Shown here: positions 23,504 to 31,972 of the stretch, piece after piece
Layout: every line of letters begins with the position of its first letter
Numbering within the stretch: the first letter of the stretch is position 1
Origin: an uncultured Paracoccaceae bacterium
Lineage (GTDB): Bacteria; Pseudomonadota; Alphaproteobacteria; Rhodobacterales; Rhodobacteraceae
Direction: 5' to 3'
Assembly: GCA_947493335.1 (NCBI GenBank)
Contig: CANLQO010000001.1
Location: 992,001 to 1,056,000, forward strand
DNA: 64,000 nucleotides
Translations under genes and position numbers: made by a program
Notes under the pieces: model-generated
The model's database searches: none
Told to the model about the DNA's origin: nothing
What the model saw: the letters and a program-made list of their open reading frames with translations, nothing else

Positions 23504-25912
23504 ATGCAAGAACCATTGAGTTCATCCTACCCCGTATTGCCGTTGCGCGACATTGTGGTCTTTCCACATATGATCGTGCCGCTGTTTGTGGGGCGGGAAA
23601 AGTCTGTGCGCGCCCTTGAAGAGGTGATGCGCGATGACAAACAAATTCTCCTCTCGAGCCAGATCGACGCCAGCGCCGATGATCCCGACGAAAAGGGCAT
23701 CTACAAGGCGGGAGTGCTGGCCAATGTGCTGCAACTGCTGAAGCTGCCCGACGGGACCGTCAAGGTACTGGTCGAAGGTCGCGCGCGGGTGCGGATCACC
23801 GGATTTATCGCCAATGAGAACTTTTTCGAGGCAAGCTGCGAGTATCTGACCGAGATGCCCGGCGACGAGACCGAAATGGAAGCCATGGTGCGGTCCGTCA
23901 GCAACGAGTTCGAGCGCTACGCGAAGGTCAAAAAGAACATCCCTGAAGAGGCGATGGCCGCCGTTGGCGAGGCAACAGAACCTGCCAAGCTGGCCGATCT
24001 GGTCGCAGGGCACCTGGGTATTGAAGTTGCTCAAAAGCAGGAGTTGCTTGAGACGCTGAGTGTGACCGAGCGGCTGGAGAAAGTCTTTGGCCTGATGCAG
24101 GGCGAAATGTCTGTTCTGCAGGTCGAAAAGAAGATCAAGACGCGCGTCAAATCGCAGATGGAGCGGACCCAGCGCGAGTACTATCTGAATGAGCAGATGA
24201 AGGCCATTCAGAAGGAACTTGGCGATGGCGAAGACGGCCAGAACGAGGTCGATGAGCTTGAGGCGAAAATCGCCGAGACCAAGCTGAGCAAAGAGGCCAA
24301 GGAAAAGGCAGATGCGGAGCTGAAGAAGCTCAAGAACATGTCGCCGATGAGCGCCGAGGCCACCGTTGTGCGCAATTATCTGGACTGGATGCTGGCGCTG
24401 CCATGGGGTGTGAAGTCTCGCACCAAGAAAGACCTGAACCATGCCCAAAAGGTGCTGGATAACGACCACTATGGCCTGGAGAAGGTCAAAGAGCGGATTG
24501 TTGAGTATCTTGCCGTGCAGCAACGGTCAAAGAAGCTGAAAGGCCCGATTATGTGTCTTGTCGGCCCGCCGGGTGTGGGGAAAACCTCGCTTGGGAAGTC
24601 GGTTGCCAAGGCCACGGGGCGCGAGTTTATCCGTATCTCTTTGGGCGGTGTCCGGGATGAAAGCGAAATTCGCGGTCACCGGCGGACCTATATCGGGTCG
24701 ATGCCCGGCAAGATCATTCAGGCGCTGAAGAAGGCCAAGACGACCAACCCGCTGATCCTGCTTGATGAGATCGACAAGATGGGGCAGGACTTCCGCGGTG
24801 ATCCGGCATCTGCGATGCTGGAAGTGCTTGATCCTGAACAGAACTCGACCTTCGTGGATCACTATCTGGAGGTCGAATATGACCTCTCGAACGTGATGTT
24901 CCTGACTACGGCGAACAGCTACAACATGCCAGGGCCATTGCTGGACCGGATGGAGATCATTTCGCTGGCCGGATACACCGAGGACGAAAAGCGCGAGATT
25001 GCGCGGCAGCATCTGCTGCCCAAGGTGATGAAAAACCATGGGCTGAAAGAGAAGGAGTTTTCCATCTCGGACGATGCGCTGACGGCCATGGTGCGGGTGT
25101 ATACCCGCGAGGCAGGCGTGCGGAATATGGAGCGCGAGCTGGCGAAAATCGCCCGCAAGGCCGTTACCAAGCTGGTTAAGAAGGATGCGGAAGTCATTGA
25201 TGTCACGGCAGAAAATCTGTCTGACTATCTGGGCGTCGAGAAGCATCGTTTTGGTCTGGCTGAAGATGAGGATCAGGTCGGTGTTGTAACCGGTTTGGCC
25301 TGGACGTCCGTCGGCGGAGAGTTGTTGAACATCGAAGCGCTGCGCCTGCCGGGCAAGGGCCGGATGAAGACCACCGGTAAGCTGGGCGACGTGATGAAGG
25401 AATCGATTGATGCCGCGTCGTCTTATGTGCGGTCCATTGCGCCCGAGATCGGGGTGAAGCCGCCGAAGTTCGACAGTATCGACATCCACGTCCATGTTCC
25501 CGACGGGGCGACACCAAAGGATGGGCCAAGTGCCGGTTTGGCCATGGTCACGTCGATCGTGTCAGTCCTGACCGGAATCGCTGTGCGCAAGGATATTGCC
25601 ATGACAGGCGAGGTCAGCCTGCGCGGCAACGCGATGCCAATCGGCGGGCTGAAAGAGAAGCTTTTGGCGGCGCTGCGTGGCGGCATCAAGACCGTGCTGA
25701 TCCCGCAGGAGAACGCCAAGGATCTGGCCGATATTCCGGACAACGTCAAAGACGGGCTGGAGATCATTCCCGTCAAGCATGTGTCCGAAGTGCTGGACCG
25801 CGCGCTTGTGTCAAAGCCAGAGGCGATTGAATGGGATGAAGCGGCCGAGGAAGCTGCGGCGGCTGCCGCCCTGTCCAAAGGTGGTGATGCGCCGAGCGCG
25901 GGCGTGCATTAA
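23504..25912 (+). CDS. lon: ATP-dependent protease Lon
   Basis: An 802-residue cytosolic AAA+ protease degrading misfolded and regulatory proteins. The N-terminal substrate-binding LON domain covers about 1-200 (LPLRDIVVFPHMIVPLFVGRE). The AAA+ domain has Walker A GPPGVGKTS near residue 355 and Walker B LILLDEIDKM. The C-terminal Ser-Lys protease has GPSAGLAM with the catalytic serine near residue 677 and the lysine in GGLKEKLLAALRGG. The ATG at 23504 is chosen for its GAAGGAAAAG site and for matching the family N-terminus; the longer frame adds 34 residues of low-complexity sequence. A strong terminator follows, so it is monocistronic. Confidence 0.98.
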   Translation: MQEPLSSSYPVLPLRDIVVFPHMIVPLFVGREKSVRALEEVMRDDKQILLSSQIDASADDPDEKGIYKAGVLANVLQLLKLPDGTVKVLVEGRARVRITGFIANENFFEASCEYLTEMPGDETEMEAMVRSVSNEFERYAKVKKNIPEEAMAAVGEATEPAKLADLVAGHLGIEVAQKQELLETLSVTERLEKVFGLMQGEMSVLQVEKKIKTRVKSQMERTQREYYLNEQMKAIQKELGDGEDGQNEVDELEAKIAETKLSKEAKEKADAELKKLKNMSPMSAEATVVRNYLDWMLALPWGVKSRTKKDLNHAQKVLDNDHYGLEKVKERIVEYLAVQQRSKKLKGPIMCLVGPPGVGKTSLGKSVAKATGREFIRISLGGVRDESEIRGHRRTYIGSMPGKIIQALKKAKTTNPLILLDEIDKMGQDFRGDPASAMLEVLDPEQNSTFVDHYLEVEYDLSNVMFLTTANSYNMPGPLLDRMEIISLAGYTEDEKREIARQHLLPKVMKNHGLKEKEFSISDDALTAMVRVYTREAGVRNMERELAKIARKAVTKLVKKDAEVIDVTAENLSDYLGVEKHRFGLAEDEDQVGVVTGLAWTSVGGELLNIEALRLPGKGRMKTTGKLGDVMKESIDAASSYVRSIAPEIGVKPPKFDSIDIHVHVPDGATPKDGPSAGLAMVTSIVSVLTGIAVRKDIAMTGEVSLRGNAMPIGGLKEKLLAALRGGIKTVLIPQENAKDLADIPDNVKDGLEIIPVKHVSEVLDRALVSKPEAIEWDEAAEEAAAAAALSKGGDAPSAGVH

Positions 25913-25936
25913 GCCGGATTTGATAAGACTGAAAGA

Positions 25937-25963
25937 GGGGCGTCCAATCGGGCGCCCCTTTTT
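25937..25963 (+). terminator. Rho-independent terminator of lon
   Basis: Nine-pair stem GGGGCGTCC (25937-25945) with GGGCGCCCC (25950-25958), one G-T pair, an AATC loop and five Ts. A textbook intrinsic terminator 25 nt after the lon stop. Confidence 0.9.
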
Positions 25964-25968
25964 GCTGG

Positions 25969-26469
25969 TCAGAGGCCGCGACGGGCGCGGGCCAGATTGC
26001 CGATGGAACTGATCTGCTGCAGCTGCGCCATGACCGCATCCTTGGCATCACGAGCGGCGGCGATCTTGCGGATATCCCGCTTTGAGAAGACGTCCATTTG
26101 CTTTTGGTGCGGACAATTGCGGATTGATTGCGCGAGGATCGCAAAGGCGGCCATGTCAAAGCGGTCGGCGCCGTTGCCGCGCACTGACGTGCCCAGTTCG
26201 ATGAATTTGTTGCGGCTGGTGTGGAATTTGATGTTGTTGAAGTACTCCATCAGCACCTCACCTTGCGGTGTTGGCTTGTTCTCCCACCGGTAACCGGTGA
26301 GGGGCAGCGGGTCGGTCCGCCCGACGTTCTGCGGAAAGGGGTGAGCCTGGGTAATGTGACCGACAAGATTGTGCTGCTGGGATTGGAAATAGACGGTGGG
26401 GAAATTGTGCAATTGGCCGGTATAGCCGACAATGTTTTCAAAGCTGTAAAGGTTATCGTAGAAAGCCAT
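25969..26469 (-). CDS. Hypothetical protein, family not recognised
   Basis: A 166-residue soluble protein that I do not recognise. The N-terminal half is rich in aromatic and polar residues (AFYDNLYSFENIVGY, and QSQQHNLVGHITQAHPFP with several histidines). The C-terminal half is helical and basic (SKRDIRKIAAARDAKDAVM), ending LARARRGL. There is no signal peptide or membrane helix. An AGGACAAG precedes the ATG, which with normal codon use supports a real gene. It stands between the lon terminator and the HU-like gene and is transcribed toward lon. Confidence 0.7.
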   Translation of the reverse strand: MAFYDNLYSFENIVGYTGQLHNFPTVYFQSQQHNLVGHITQAHPFPQNVGRTDPLPLTGYRWENKPTPQGEVLMEYFNNIKFHTSRNKFIELGTSVRGNGADRFDMAAFAILAQSIRNCPHQKQMDVFSKRDIRKIAAARDAKDAVMAQLQQISSIGNLARARRGL

Positions 26470-26620
26470 CAGTCTTGTCCTGTTGAACGTTGCAATGCCT
26501 GAACCACGCAGGCCGGGGACAAAGAGTTTCAGTGTTCAAAAGCGCCCTGCGGTCAGCAAGAGTTGTGATAGTGCGGCCAGCACAGTAGCCTGCGCCAAAG
26601 CAATGAAGAAAGGCAGGCCC

Positions 26621-27031
26621 ATGGCAGACAAGAAAGCAGACGGGACGGTCAAGCTGACGCCCAAGGTGGCCAAGGCCCCCGGAAAACGCGCCGCTCAGCC
26701 GAAAGCACCAAAGTCCAAGATCGTGACTGCCGCAGAGCCGGTGGTGGCCGCAAATGTCGTCAAGAAACCGGACTTCCTTGACAACGCCGTGGCCCGCAGC
26801 GGGGTCAAGAGGCGGGACGCGAAACCGGCGATTGAGGCCGCGCTCCTTGAACTCGGAGAAGCGCTGTTGCGCGGAGATGAGTTGAACCTGCCACCGCTGG
26901 GCAAGATCAAAGTGGTCAAGACAAAGGCCTTGAATGAGGGCGCGCAGGCGCTGACCTTGAAAGTGCGGACGATGAAAGATGGCGCGGGATTGCGCAAAAG
27001 CGGGGTTGCGGAGGATGGAGATGAGGGGTAA
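26621..27031 (+). CDS. HU-family DNA-binding protein with basic N-terminal extension
   Basis: A 136-residue nucleoid protein. Residues about 50-125 are HU/IHF-like (ARSGVKRRDAKPAIEAALLELGEALLRG, then LPPLGKIKVVKTKALN in the DNA-binding arm region). Residues 1-48 are a Lys/Ala/Pro-rich tail (PKVAKAPGKRAAQPKAPKSK) like histone-like extensions, probably giving extra DNA contacts. The ATG at 26621 has an AAGGCAGG site; longer readings extend into non-conserved sequence. It ends 13 nt before tRNA-Val. Confidence 0.85.
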   Translation: MADKKADGTVKLTPKVAKAPGKRAAQPKAPKSKIVTAAEPVVAANVVKKPDFLDNAVARSGVKRRDAKPAIEAALLELGEALLRGDELNLPPLGKIKVVKTKALNEGAQALTLKVRTMKDGAGLRKSGVAEDGDEG

Positions 27032-27044
27032 ATCCGCGCGCACC

Positions 27045-27119
27045 GGGTGATTAGCTCAGTGGTAGAGCGCTTCGTTCACATCGAAGATGTCAGGAGTTCA
27101 AATCTCTTATCACCCACCA
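27045..27119 (+). tRNA. tRNA-Val (CAC)
   Basis: A 75-nt cloverleaf with CCA encoded. The acceptor stem GGGTGAT pairs with ATCACCC, the D stem GCTC with GAGC, and the anticodon stem CTTCG/CGAAG encloses loop TTCACAT (anticodon CAC). The T arm has TTCAAAT. A terminator hairpin follows at once. Confidence 0.97.
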
Positions 27120-27129
27120 GAATTCCAAG

Positions 27130-27159
27130 CGCCGGTCCCATCAAGGGCCGGCGTTTTTT
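27130..27159 (+). terminator. Terminator after tRNA-Val (CAC)
   Basis: CGCCGG-T-CCC (27130-27139) pairs with GGGCCGGCG (27145-27153) with one bulged T, followed by six Ts. It ends the tRNA transcript, possibly also read from the HU-like gene. Confidence 0.88.
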
Positions 27160-27290
27160 GTGTCTGCTGGCCGCATATGAGGTAACGCCGCGATCAGGTC
27201 AGGTCGGTATGACATTTTGGGTTGCAGACGCGGCAACGCGCATTTGTTTCATGATGATGCGATGTCGATTTTGTGGATTTGTTAAATTGA

Positions 27291-27404
27291 GCGCTGACGC
27301 GCGCATGATGTTTGGCGCGGGGTCCCCCCGCGCGATTGGGGGCAGCCCCCGTCAGCAAGCTGACTCCCCCGGCATATTTCTTTCCAAAGAAAGATCAGGG
27401 GTTG
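27291..27404 (+). repeat. Triple-hairpin repeat element, copy 2
   Basis: It begins GCGCTGACGCGCGCATGATG as in copy 3 (one difference). Then come GCGCGGGG-TCC-CCCCGCGC (27315-27333), GGGGG-CAG-CCCCC (27338-27350) and GTCAG-CAAG-CTGAC (27351-27364), followed by the tail GGCATATTTCTTTCCAAAGA onward. It lies within the 317-bp gap between tRNA-Val and the phosphatase gene; 27160-27290 shows nothing recognisable. Confidence 0.75.
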
Positions 27405-27436
27405 GGCCGCGGGGAAACCTGCGATAGGGGCGGGAT

Positions 27437-27997
27437 ATGGAACATCCCGAGCTTTATATTTGTCGTCACGGTGAAACCGAGTGGAATGCAGCCGACCGGA
27501 TGCAGGGGTGGCTGAATTCGCCACTGACACCCAAAGGCGAGATGCAGGCGGCGCGGCAGGGTGAAATCCTGCGCGGACGGGACCTGGTCGGATTTGACTG
27601 GTTATCGAGCCCTTCGGGCCGGGCCTTTCAGACCGCGGCGATCGCTGGTGGTGCCTTGGTGACGGAGATAAGGACGGATGTTCGCCTGCGCGAAATTGGC
27701 GTGGGGGACTGGTCGGGGCTTTACCGGAAGGATTTGCCGCTGCCTGAGGGGGCGGACCCCTATATACAGCAATATGAGATGGCACCGGGCGGCGAAGGGT
27801 TTGATGGATTGCGGCAGCGGGTGCTTGCTTTTCTTGCTGAACTTGAACGTCCCACGGTGATTTTTACGCATGGCATCACCAGCCGGATGATGCGGTCGCT
27901 GCTGGTTGGGGATGCGGCATTGACCGTCGGGACAGCGCAGGGTGGGCAGGGCGTTGTCTGGCACGTAAAAAATGGCACCCAGACCCTGTTGCAATGA
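27437..27997 (+). CDS. Histidine phosphatase family protein
   Basis: A 186-residue member of the phosphoglycerate mutase-like histidine phosphatase superfamily. The catalytic RHGETEWN (phospho-His near residue 11) is at the N-terminus, the second arginine is in LSSPSGRAFQTA, the acid/base is in LREIGVGDWSG, and the second catalytic histidine is in VIFTHGITSR. The length suits a small-molecule phosphatase (cobC/GpmB-like) rather than glycolytic dPGM. It lies between two tRNA-Val genes; its substrate is unknown. Confidence 0.92.
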   Translation: MEHPELYICRHGETEWNAADRMQGWLNSPLTPKGEMQAARQGEILRGRDLVGFDWLSSPSGRAFQTAAIAGGALVTEIRTDVRLREIGVGDWSGLYRKDLPLPEGADPYIQQYEMAPGGEGFDGLRQRVLAFLAELERPTVIFTHGITSRMMRSLLVGDAALTVGTAQGGQGVVWHVKNGTQTLLQ

Positions 27998-28027
27998 GCG
28001 CAAGGATCGCCTAAATCCCGATCCAGC

Positions 28028-28103
<76 letters not shown>

Positions 28104-28199
28104 TCCCAACCGGCCGCATCTGCAATCAACGGATCATGTGTCTTTTGACAACCTGTGGGCCGCCGACTATCGGATGGAAAAGATCACGCAGGTTATCAG

Positions 28200-29270
28200 A
28201 TGCCACGCATTCTTCATGTCAGTCAGGTCGCGAAGGCCGGTGTCGGGACCTATCTTGATCTGATCTGGGCGGTGCGCGATCCGGAGCATGACCATGCCGC
28301 TGTGTTGCCCCGATCTCAGCCGGGTGGTGTCGCCAGCGAGATGCCGCGTGTGATGTTTGACGACAGCGGTCGCGGGCTGGGGTGTATTTGGCGGATGATC
28401 CGGGCCACGCGGGCCGAAGTGAAGCGGCAGGACCCGGATATCGTGTTTTTGCACAGCTCTTATGCGATGGCGCTCTTGCCGCTTTTGCGATTTGGCCGTG
28501 CAAGGGTGGTGTTTTGCGCGCATGGGTGGCCATGCGACCGTTATGCCGGAGGGTGGAAACGGCGGGTTGTGGCATCGGTCGAACGCATGCTGCCGCGCCT
28601 TGCGGACCGGATCGTCAATATCTCTTACTATGAGCATGGTTTGGCGAGAATGCGGGGACTGGCCGAACGGTCGGTGATGATCGAGAATGCGGCCCTGCCG
28701 GTGGAACCGGAAGGTGTGGCCGCAGAGCAGGGGGATGCCCTGAGACTACTCTTTGTAGGTCGGTTTGAACGGCAGAAGGGTCTTGATCTGTTGCTTGGGG
28801 CGTTTCAGCGGTTGTCACGGCGCGATGTAACTCTGGAAATTGTGGGCGGTACCGAAGCCGAAGCGCAAGCACAGGCCGGCGGGGTGCTGCCAGACGGTGT
28901 GACCTGTCTGGACTGGATGACCAAACCGCAGGTGGCCGGGCGGATGAGGGCAGCAGATGCATTGATCGTGCCATCTCGCTGGGAGGGATTCGGACTGGTG
29001 ATCGCCGAAAGCTTTGCCCAAGGCACCCCGGCTTTGGTCAGTGCGGTCGGTGCGATGCCGGATTTGGTCCAAACTGGTGAGACGGGTGACGTATTTGCAG
29101 CGAGCGAAGACGCAATACTGGCCTGCCTTGAGGGGCTGGATGCCGCGCGCTTGCGCGGCATGGGGCCAGCTTGTGTTGAGGTCTATCAAGCGCGATTCCA
29201 TCCCGACCGTTTTGGGGCAGAGATCAACAGGTTTTTTGAGGTCGAAGCGGCGCGCGTGACAGGGGTTTGA
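28200..29270 (+). CDS. Glycosyltransferase family 4 protein
   Basis: A 356-residue cytoplasmic GT-B glycosyltransferase. The N-terminal acceptor domain starts PRILHVSQVAKAGVGTYL. The C-terminal nucleotide-sugar domain has LLFVGRFERQKGLDLLLGAF near residue 190 and the E-x7-E motif in PSRWEGFGLVIAESFAQGTP. The ATG at 28200 is used because it opens the first beta strand. It lies alone between tRNA-Val and the tRNA-Asp pair, without other polysaccharide genes, so the acceptor is unknown. Confidence 0.9.
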   Translation: MPRILHVSQVAKAGVGTYLDLIWAVRDPEHDHAAVLPRSQPGGVASEMPRVMFDDSGRGLGCIWRMIRATRAEVKRQDPDIVFLHSSYAMALLPLLRFGRARVVFCAHGWPCDRYAGGWKRRVVASVERMLPRLADRIVNISYYEHGLARMRGLAERSVMIENAALPVEPEGVAAEQGDALRLLFVGRFERQKGLDLLLGAFQRLSRRDVTLEIVGGTEAEAQAQAGGVLPDGVTCLDWMTKPQVAGRMRAADALIVPSRWEGFGLVIAESFAQGTPALVSAVGAMPDLVQTGETGDVFAASEDAILACLEGLDAARLRGMGPACVEVYQARFHPDRFGAEINRFFEVEAARVTGV

Positions 29271-29366
29271 AAAACCTTTGCCAAAGCGCGAAAGCTTGCT
29301 TGACGGGGGCAAGGCGCGCGCATATCAAGCGCGGCATCCGGCAGGATATGCTGGAGATGTAGATGC

Positions 29367-29443
29367 GCGGTTGTAGCTCAGTTGGTTAGAGTACCGGCCT
29401 GTCACGCCGGGGGTCGCGGGTTCGAGCCCCGTCAACCGCGCCA
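29367..29443 (+). tRNA. tRNA-Asp (GTC), first copy
   Basis: A 77-nt cloverleaf with CCA: acceptor GCGGTTG/CAACCGC, discriminator G, anticodon stem CCGGC/GCCGG around CTGTCAC (anticodon GTC). It is identical to the second copy 111 nt downstream. Confidence 0.97.
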
Positions 29444-29477
29444 CTACGTTTCCAAAAGGTCCGCCAGGTTAAGATGC

Positions 29478-29554
29478 GCGGTTGTAGCTCAGTTGGTTAG
29501 AGTACCGGCCTGTCACGCCGGGGGTCGCGGGTTCGAGCCCCGTCAACCGCGCCA
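29478..29554 (+). tRNA. tRNA-Asp (GTC), second copy
   Basis: Identical in all 77 nt to the first copy, and the identity extends 6 nt upstream (AGATGC). The 34-nt spacer has no promoter-like sequence, so both are probably cut from one transcript. A T-rich stretch follows. Confidence 0.97.
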
Positions 29555-29586
29555 TTTTATTTCTTCTGTCGTTTTCCAAGTATTGT

Positions 29587-29691
29587 GCGCTGACGCGCGT
29601 ATGATGTTTGGCGCGTGGTGCCCACGCGCGTGCGGGGGCCAGCCCCCGTCAGCAAAGCTGACCCCCCCGAAGTATTTTTGACCAGAAGAAG
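29587..29691 (+). repeat. Triple-hairpin repeat element, copy 3
   Basis: Starts GCGCTGACGCGCG. Hairpins: GCGCGTGG-TGC-CCACGCGC, CGGGGGC-CA-GCCCCCG and TCAGC-AAA-GCTGA. Then C7 and the tail AAGTATTTTTGACCAGAAGA onward (29670-29691), identical to copy 1. It sits between the tRNA-Asp pair and the convergent M20 peptidase. Confidence 0.75.
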
Positions 29692-29762
29692 GCATGGCGG
29701 CCTGACACAGGATTTCTGGTCCGGTTGGTTGGTGAGAGCCTGCGTTGTTTTTGTCAGGGTCG

Positions 29763-31136
29763 TTATGCCGTCAGGGCGGCGAGGATGCGGGCCCAGGAAC
29801 GTGTACCTTTGTGGAAGGACGACAGGTCATACTTTTCGTTGGGCGAGTGGATTGCGTCGTCATCTTTGCCAAAGCCGATCAGCATGGCGTCCATGTCGAG
29901 GACGGTTTTGAAGTGGCCTGCGATGGGGATTGAGCCGCCACATCCCACATAGGCCGCAGCATTGGGCCACTCGTCCGTCAGGGCCGCAGCCGATTTGGCG
30001 AAGGCCGGGTTGTCGGTGGACATTTGCCCCGCAGCAGAGGCGCCATGATCGGCCCACTCCACAGAGCAGTCGGCCGGGATCATGGCCTCGACCATGGTGC
30101 GGAAGTCCTTGCGGATGGCAGTCGGGTCTTGCGTGCCGACGAGGCGGAAGCTGATCTTCGCAGAGGCCTTGGAGGGCAGCACGGTTTTGAAGCCGTCACC
30201 GGTGTAGCCGGAGGTCATGCCGTTGACCTCACATGTGGGGCGGGACCAGATCATCTCAAGCGGGCGGCGTCCTTGTTCGCCTGCGGGAATGGAAAGACCC
30301 ACATCGCCGAGGAATTGCGCGTGGTCAAATTTGAGATCGTCCCAGGCGGCGGCGAGTTCATTGGAAAGCTCTGGTACGCCGTCATAGAAGTTGGGCACCG
30401 TGATGCGGCCTGTTTCGTCATGCAAGGACGCAATGACCTTGGCCAGAACGCGGGCCGGGTTCATCGCGAGGCCACCATACATGCCGGAATGCAGGTCGAG
30501 CGATGGGCCGGTTATGGTCAGCTCTTCGCCCAGCAGGCCCCGTAATTGGGTGATGATGGCCGGTGTGCTGTCGCCATAAAGGCCAGTGTCGCAAATCAGT
30601 GCGATGTCGGCTGTCAGTTCAGCGGTGTTGTCCTGCATGAAGGGGACAAGAGAGGGCGAGCCAGATTCCTCTTCGCCCTCAAAGAAGATCGTGATTTTGC
30701 AAGGCAGGGTGCCATGTTCGGCCTTCCAGGCGCGGCAGGCTTCGACAAATGTCATCAACTGGCCCTTGTCGTCGGATGAACCGCGTCCACGGATGACTTT
30801 GCCTTTTGCTGTGTCTTCGATTGCAGGGTCAAAGGGGTCATTGTACCAAAGGTCAAGCGGATCAACGGGTTGCACGTCGTAGTGACCGTAGAACAAGAGG
30901 TGGGGGCCGGGGCCATCGTAGTGCGCCACGACCATGGGGTGGCCTGGCGTTGGGCGTTTTGATGCGGAAAATCCGATGGTTTCCAAATCTGCCACCAGCC
31001 AATCTGCGGCGCGATCGCAGTCGGACTTGTAGGCGGGGTCCGTGGAAATCGAGGGGATGCGCAACAGATCGAGCAGACGGTCAGTTGCAGCGTCAATGTC
31101 AGCGTCGATACGGGAGAGGACGGGATCGAGGGTCAT
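29763..31136 (-). CDS. M20 family dipeptidase
   Basis: A 457-residue cytoplasmic metallopeptidase of the M20 (ArgE/DapE/carnosinase) family, probably a di-zinc dipeptidase. Metal-site motifs are LLFYGHYDVQPVDP (first His and Asp), GRGSSDDKGQ (bridging Asp), FFEGEEESGSPSL (catalytic Glu) and a C-terminal IHSPNEKYDL (last His). The dimerisation lid domain spans about 195-360. Length and motifs match the carnosinase-like branch rather than DapE. Its upstream neighbour on the same strand is the GNAT gene, 63 nt away. Confidence 0.93.
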   Translation of the reverse strand: MTLDPVLSRIDADIDAATDRLLDLLRIPSISTDPAYKSDCDRAADWLVADLETIGFSASKRPTPGHPMVVAHYDGPGPHLLFYGHYDVQPVDPLDLWYNDPFDPAIEDTAKGKVIRGRGSSDDKGQLMTFVEACRAWKAEHGTLPCKITIFFEGEEESGSPSLVPFMQDNTAELTADIALICDTGLYGDSTPAIITQLRGLLGEELTITGPSLDLHSGMYGGLAMNPARVLAKVIASLHDETGRITVPNFYDGVPELSNELAAAWDDLKFDHAQFLGDVGLSIPAGEQGRRPLEMIWSRPTCEVNGMTSGYTGDGFKTVLPSKASAKISFRLVGTQDPTAIRKDFRTMVEAMIPADCSVEWADHGASAAGQMSTDNPAFAKSAAALTDEWPNAAAYVGCGGSIPIAGHFKTVLDMDAMLIGFGKDDDAIHSPNEKYDLSSFHKGTRSWARILAALTA

Positions 31137-31199
31137 GGGGCCACCTAATTTGTGCTTTCAGGGCAGGGTGGCAGGATCAGCGGCGAGGTCAATGGGCGA

Positions 31200-31715
31200 T
31201 CAGAGGTCACGGCGGTAGTAGAGCATCTCGGGCTGTAAAAAAGGGTAGATCGCGGCCGTGTGGCTTTCAGGATATTGCGGGATTTGCTGAAACCCAAGGT
31301 CAGCATAGATCGCCTGCATCGAGGTGTTTTTGCGCAGTGTGTCGGCGTAGACGGCGCCAAGTCCCATGTCGCGGGCCGCATCCATCCGCATCTGCACCAT
31401 GACCTTGCCGAGGCCTTGGCCCTGCGCGGGTTTGCGCAAGAACATCCGTTTGAGCTCTGCCGCGTCGGGGCGGATCTTTCGCATCATGGCGCAACCGTGC
31501 AGTGCGCCCTGGGCATCCGAAACGAGCAAAAGGCGACCATTGGGCGGAAAATAATCGGTGACCTCGTCCCAGAAGTCCTGAGCGTTGATGTGCGGATCAA
31601 GTTTCGCGCGCATTTCCGGGGGCGTGCGTGGTATCACGACCTTATAGTAATCAACCAAGAGACTGGTCATTGCTGCGCGGTCGGGCGGGGTTTCGGCAAA
31701 GGCTGTTTTAAACAT
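31200..31715 (-). CDS. GNAT family N-acetyltransferase
   Basis: A 171-residue acetyltransferase. The acetyl-CoA-binding motif A is ELKRMFLRKPAQGQGLGKVMV (central R/Q-x-x-G-x-G/A), followed by ADTLRKNTSMQAIYADLGF. The ATG at 31713-31715 is preferred because AGGA lies 7 nt upstream; the longer frame adds 5 residues. Substrate unknown. It is divergent from hemA, sharing a 223-bp control region, and probably co-transcribed with the M20 peptidase. Confidence 0.88.
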   Translation of the reverse strand: MFKTAFAETPPDRAAMTSLLVDYYKVVIPRTPPEMRAKLDPHINAQDFWDEVTDYFPPNGRLLLVSDAQGALHGCAMMRKIRPDAAELKRMFLRKPAQGQGLGKVMVQMRMDAARDMGLGAVYADTLRKNTSMQAIYADLGFQQIPQYPESHTAAIYPFLQPEMLYYRRDL

Positions 31716-31792
31716 GAAAAATCCTGACAATGGCCCAATCTTAGCGATTTCACCCGAGGTGGCAAAGCCTGAGCGGGTCGGATTTTCCCGAC

Positions 31793-31806
31793 TTGAGCCA
31801 GATCAA
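31793..31806. promoter_or_regulatory. Fnr/FnrL-type box upstream of hemA
   Basis: TTGAG-CCAG-ATCAA matches the TTGAT-N4-ATCAA Fnr consensus at 9 of 10 positions. A -10-like TATCAA lies at 31829-31834, which would put the box near -41.5, the standard activating position. hemA of Rhodobacter is known to be FnrL-regulated. Confidence 0.7.
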
Positions 31807-31879
31807 ATCCGGCGCAAGAATTGTTGCGTATCAAAGAGCGACAAGTTGTAGCGTGTTGCCCAAAAGGGAGACGCCCTAT

Positions 31880-31972
31880 ATGACACATCAAGACCGGTCG
31901 GGGCCTGCCCCGATTGCTGCCAAGACGAAGGAAGACGCGTGGATTATTCGGCAAAACTCGACAGCGCCCTGA
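31880..31972 (+). other. Possible small upstream ORF overlapping the hemA start
   Basis: A 30-codon frame from ATG 31880 to TGA 31970-31972, with GGGAG upstream (31866-31870). It overlaps the first 11 codons of hemA in another frame and contains a CGGGGC-CT-GCCCCG hairpin. It could couple or attenuate hemA translation, but length and composition alone do not prove expression. Confidence 0.25.

Noticed and set aside
23522-24523. 333-codon open frame antisense to lon
   Set aside because: Composition reflects the complement of lon codons; no start signals or motifs.
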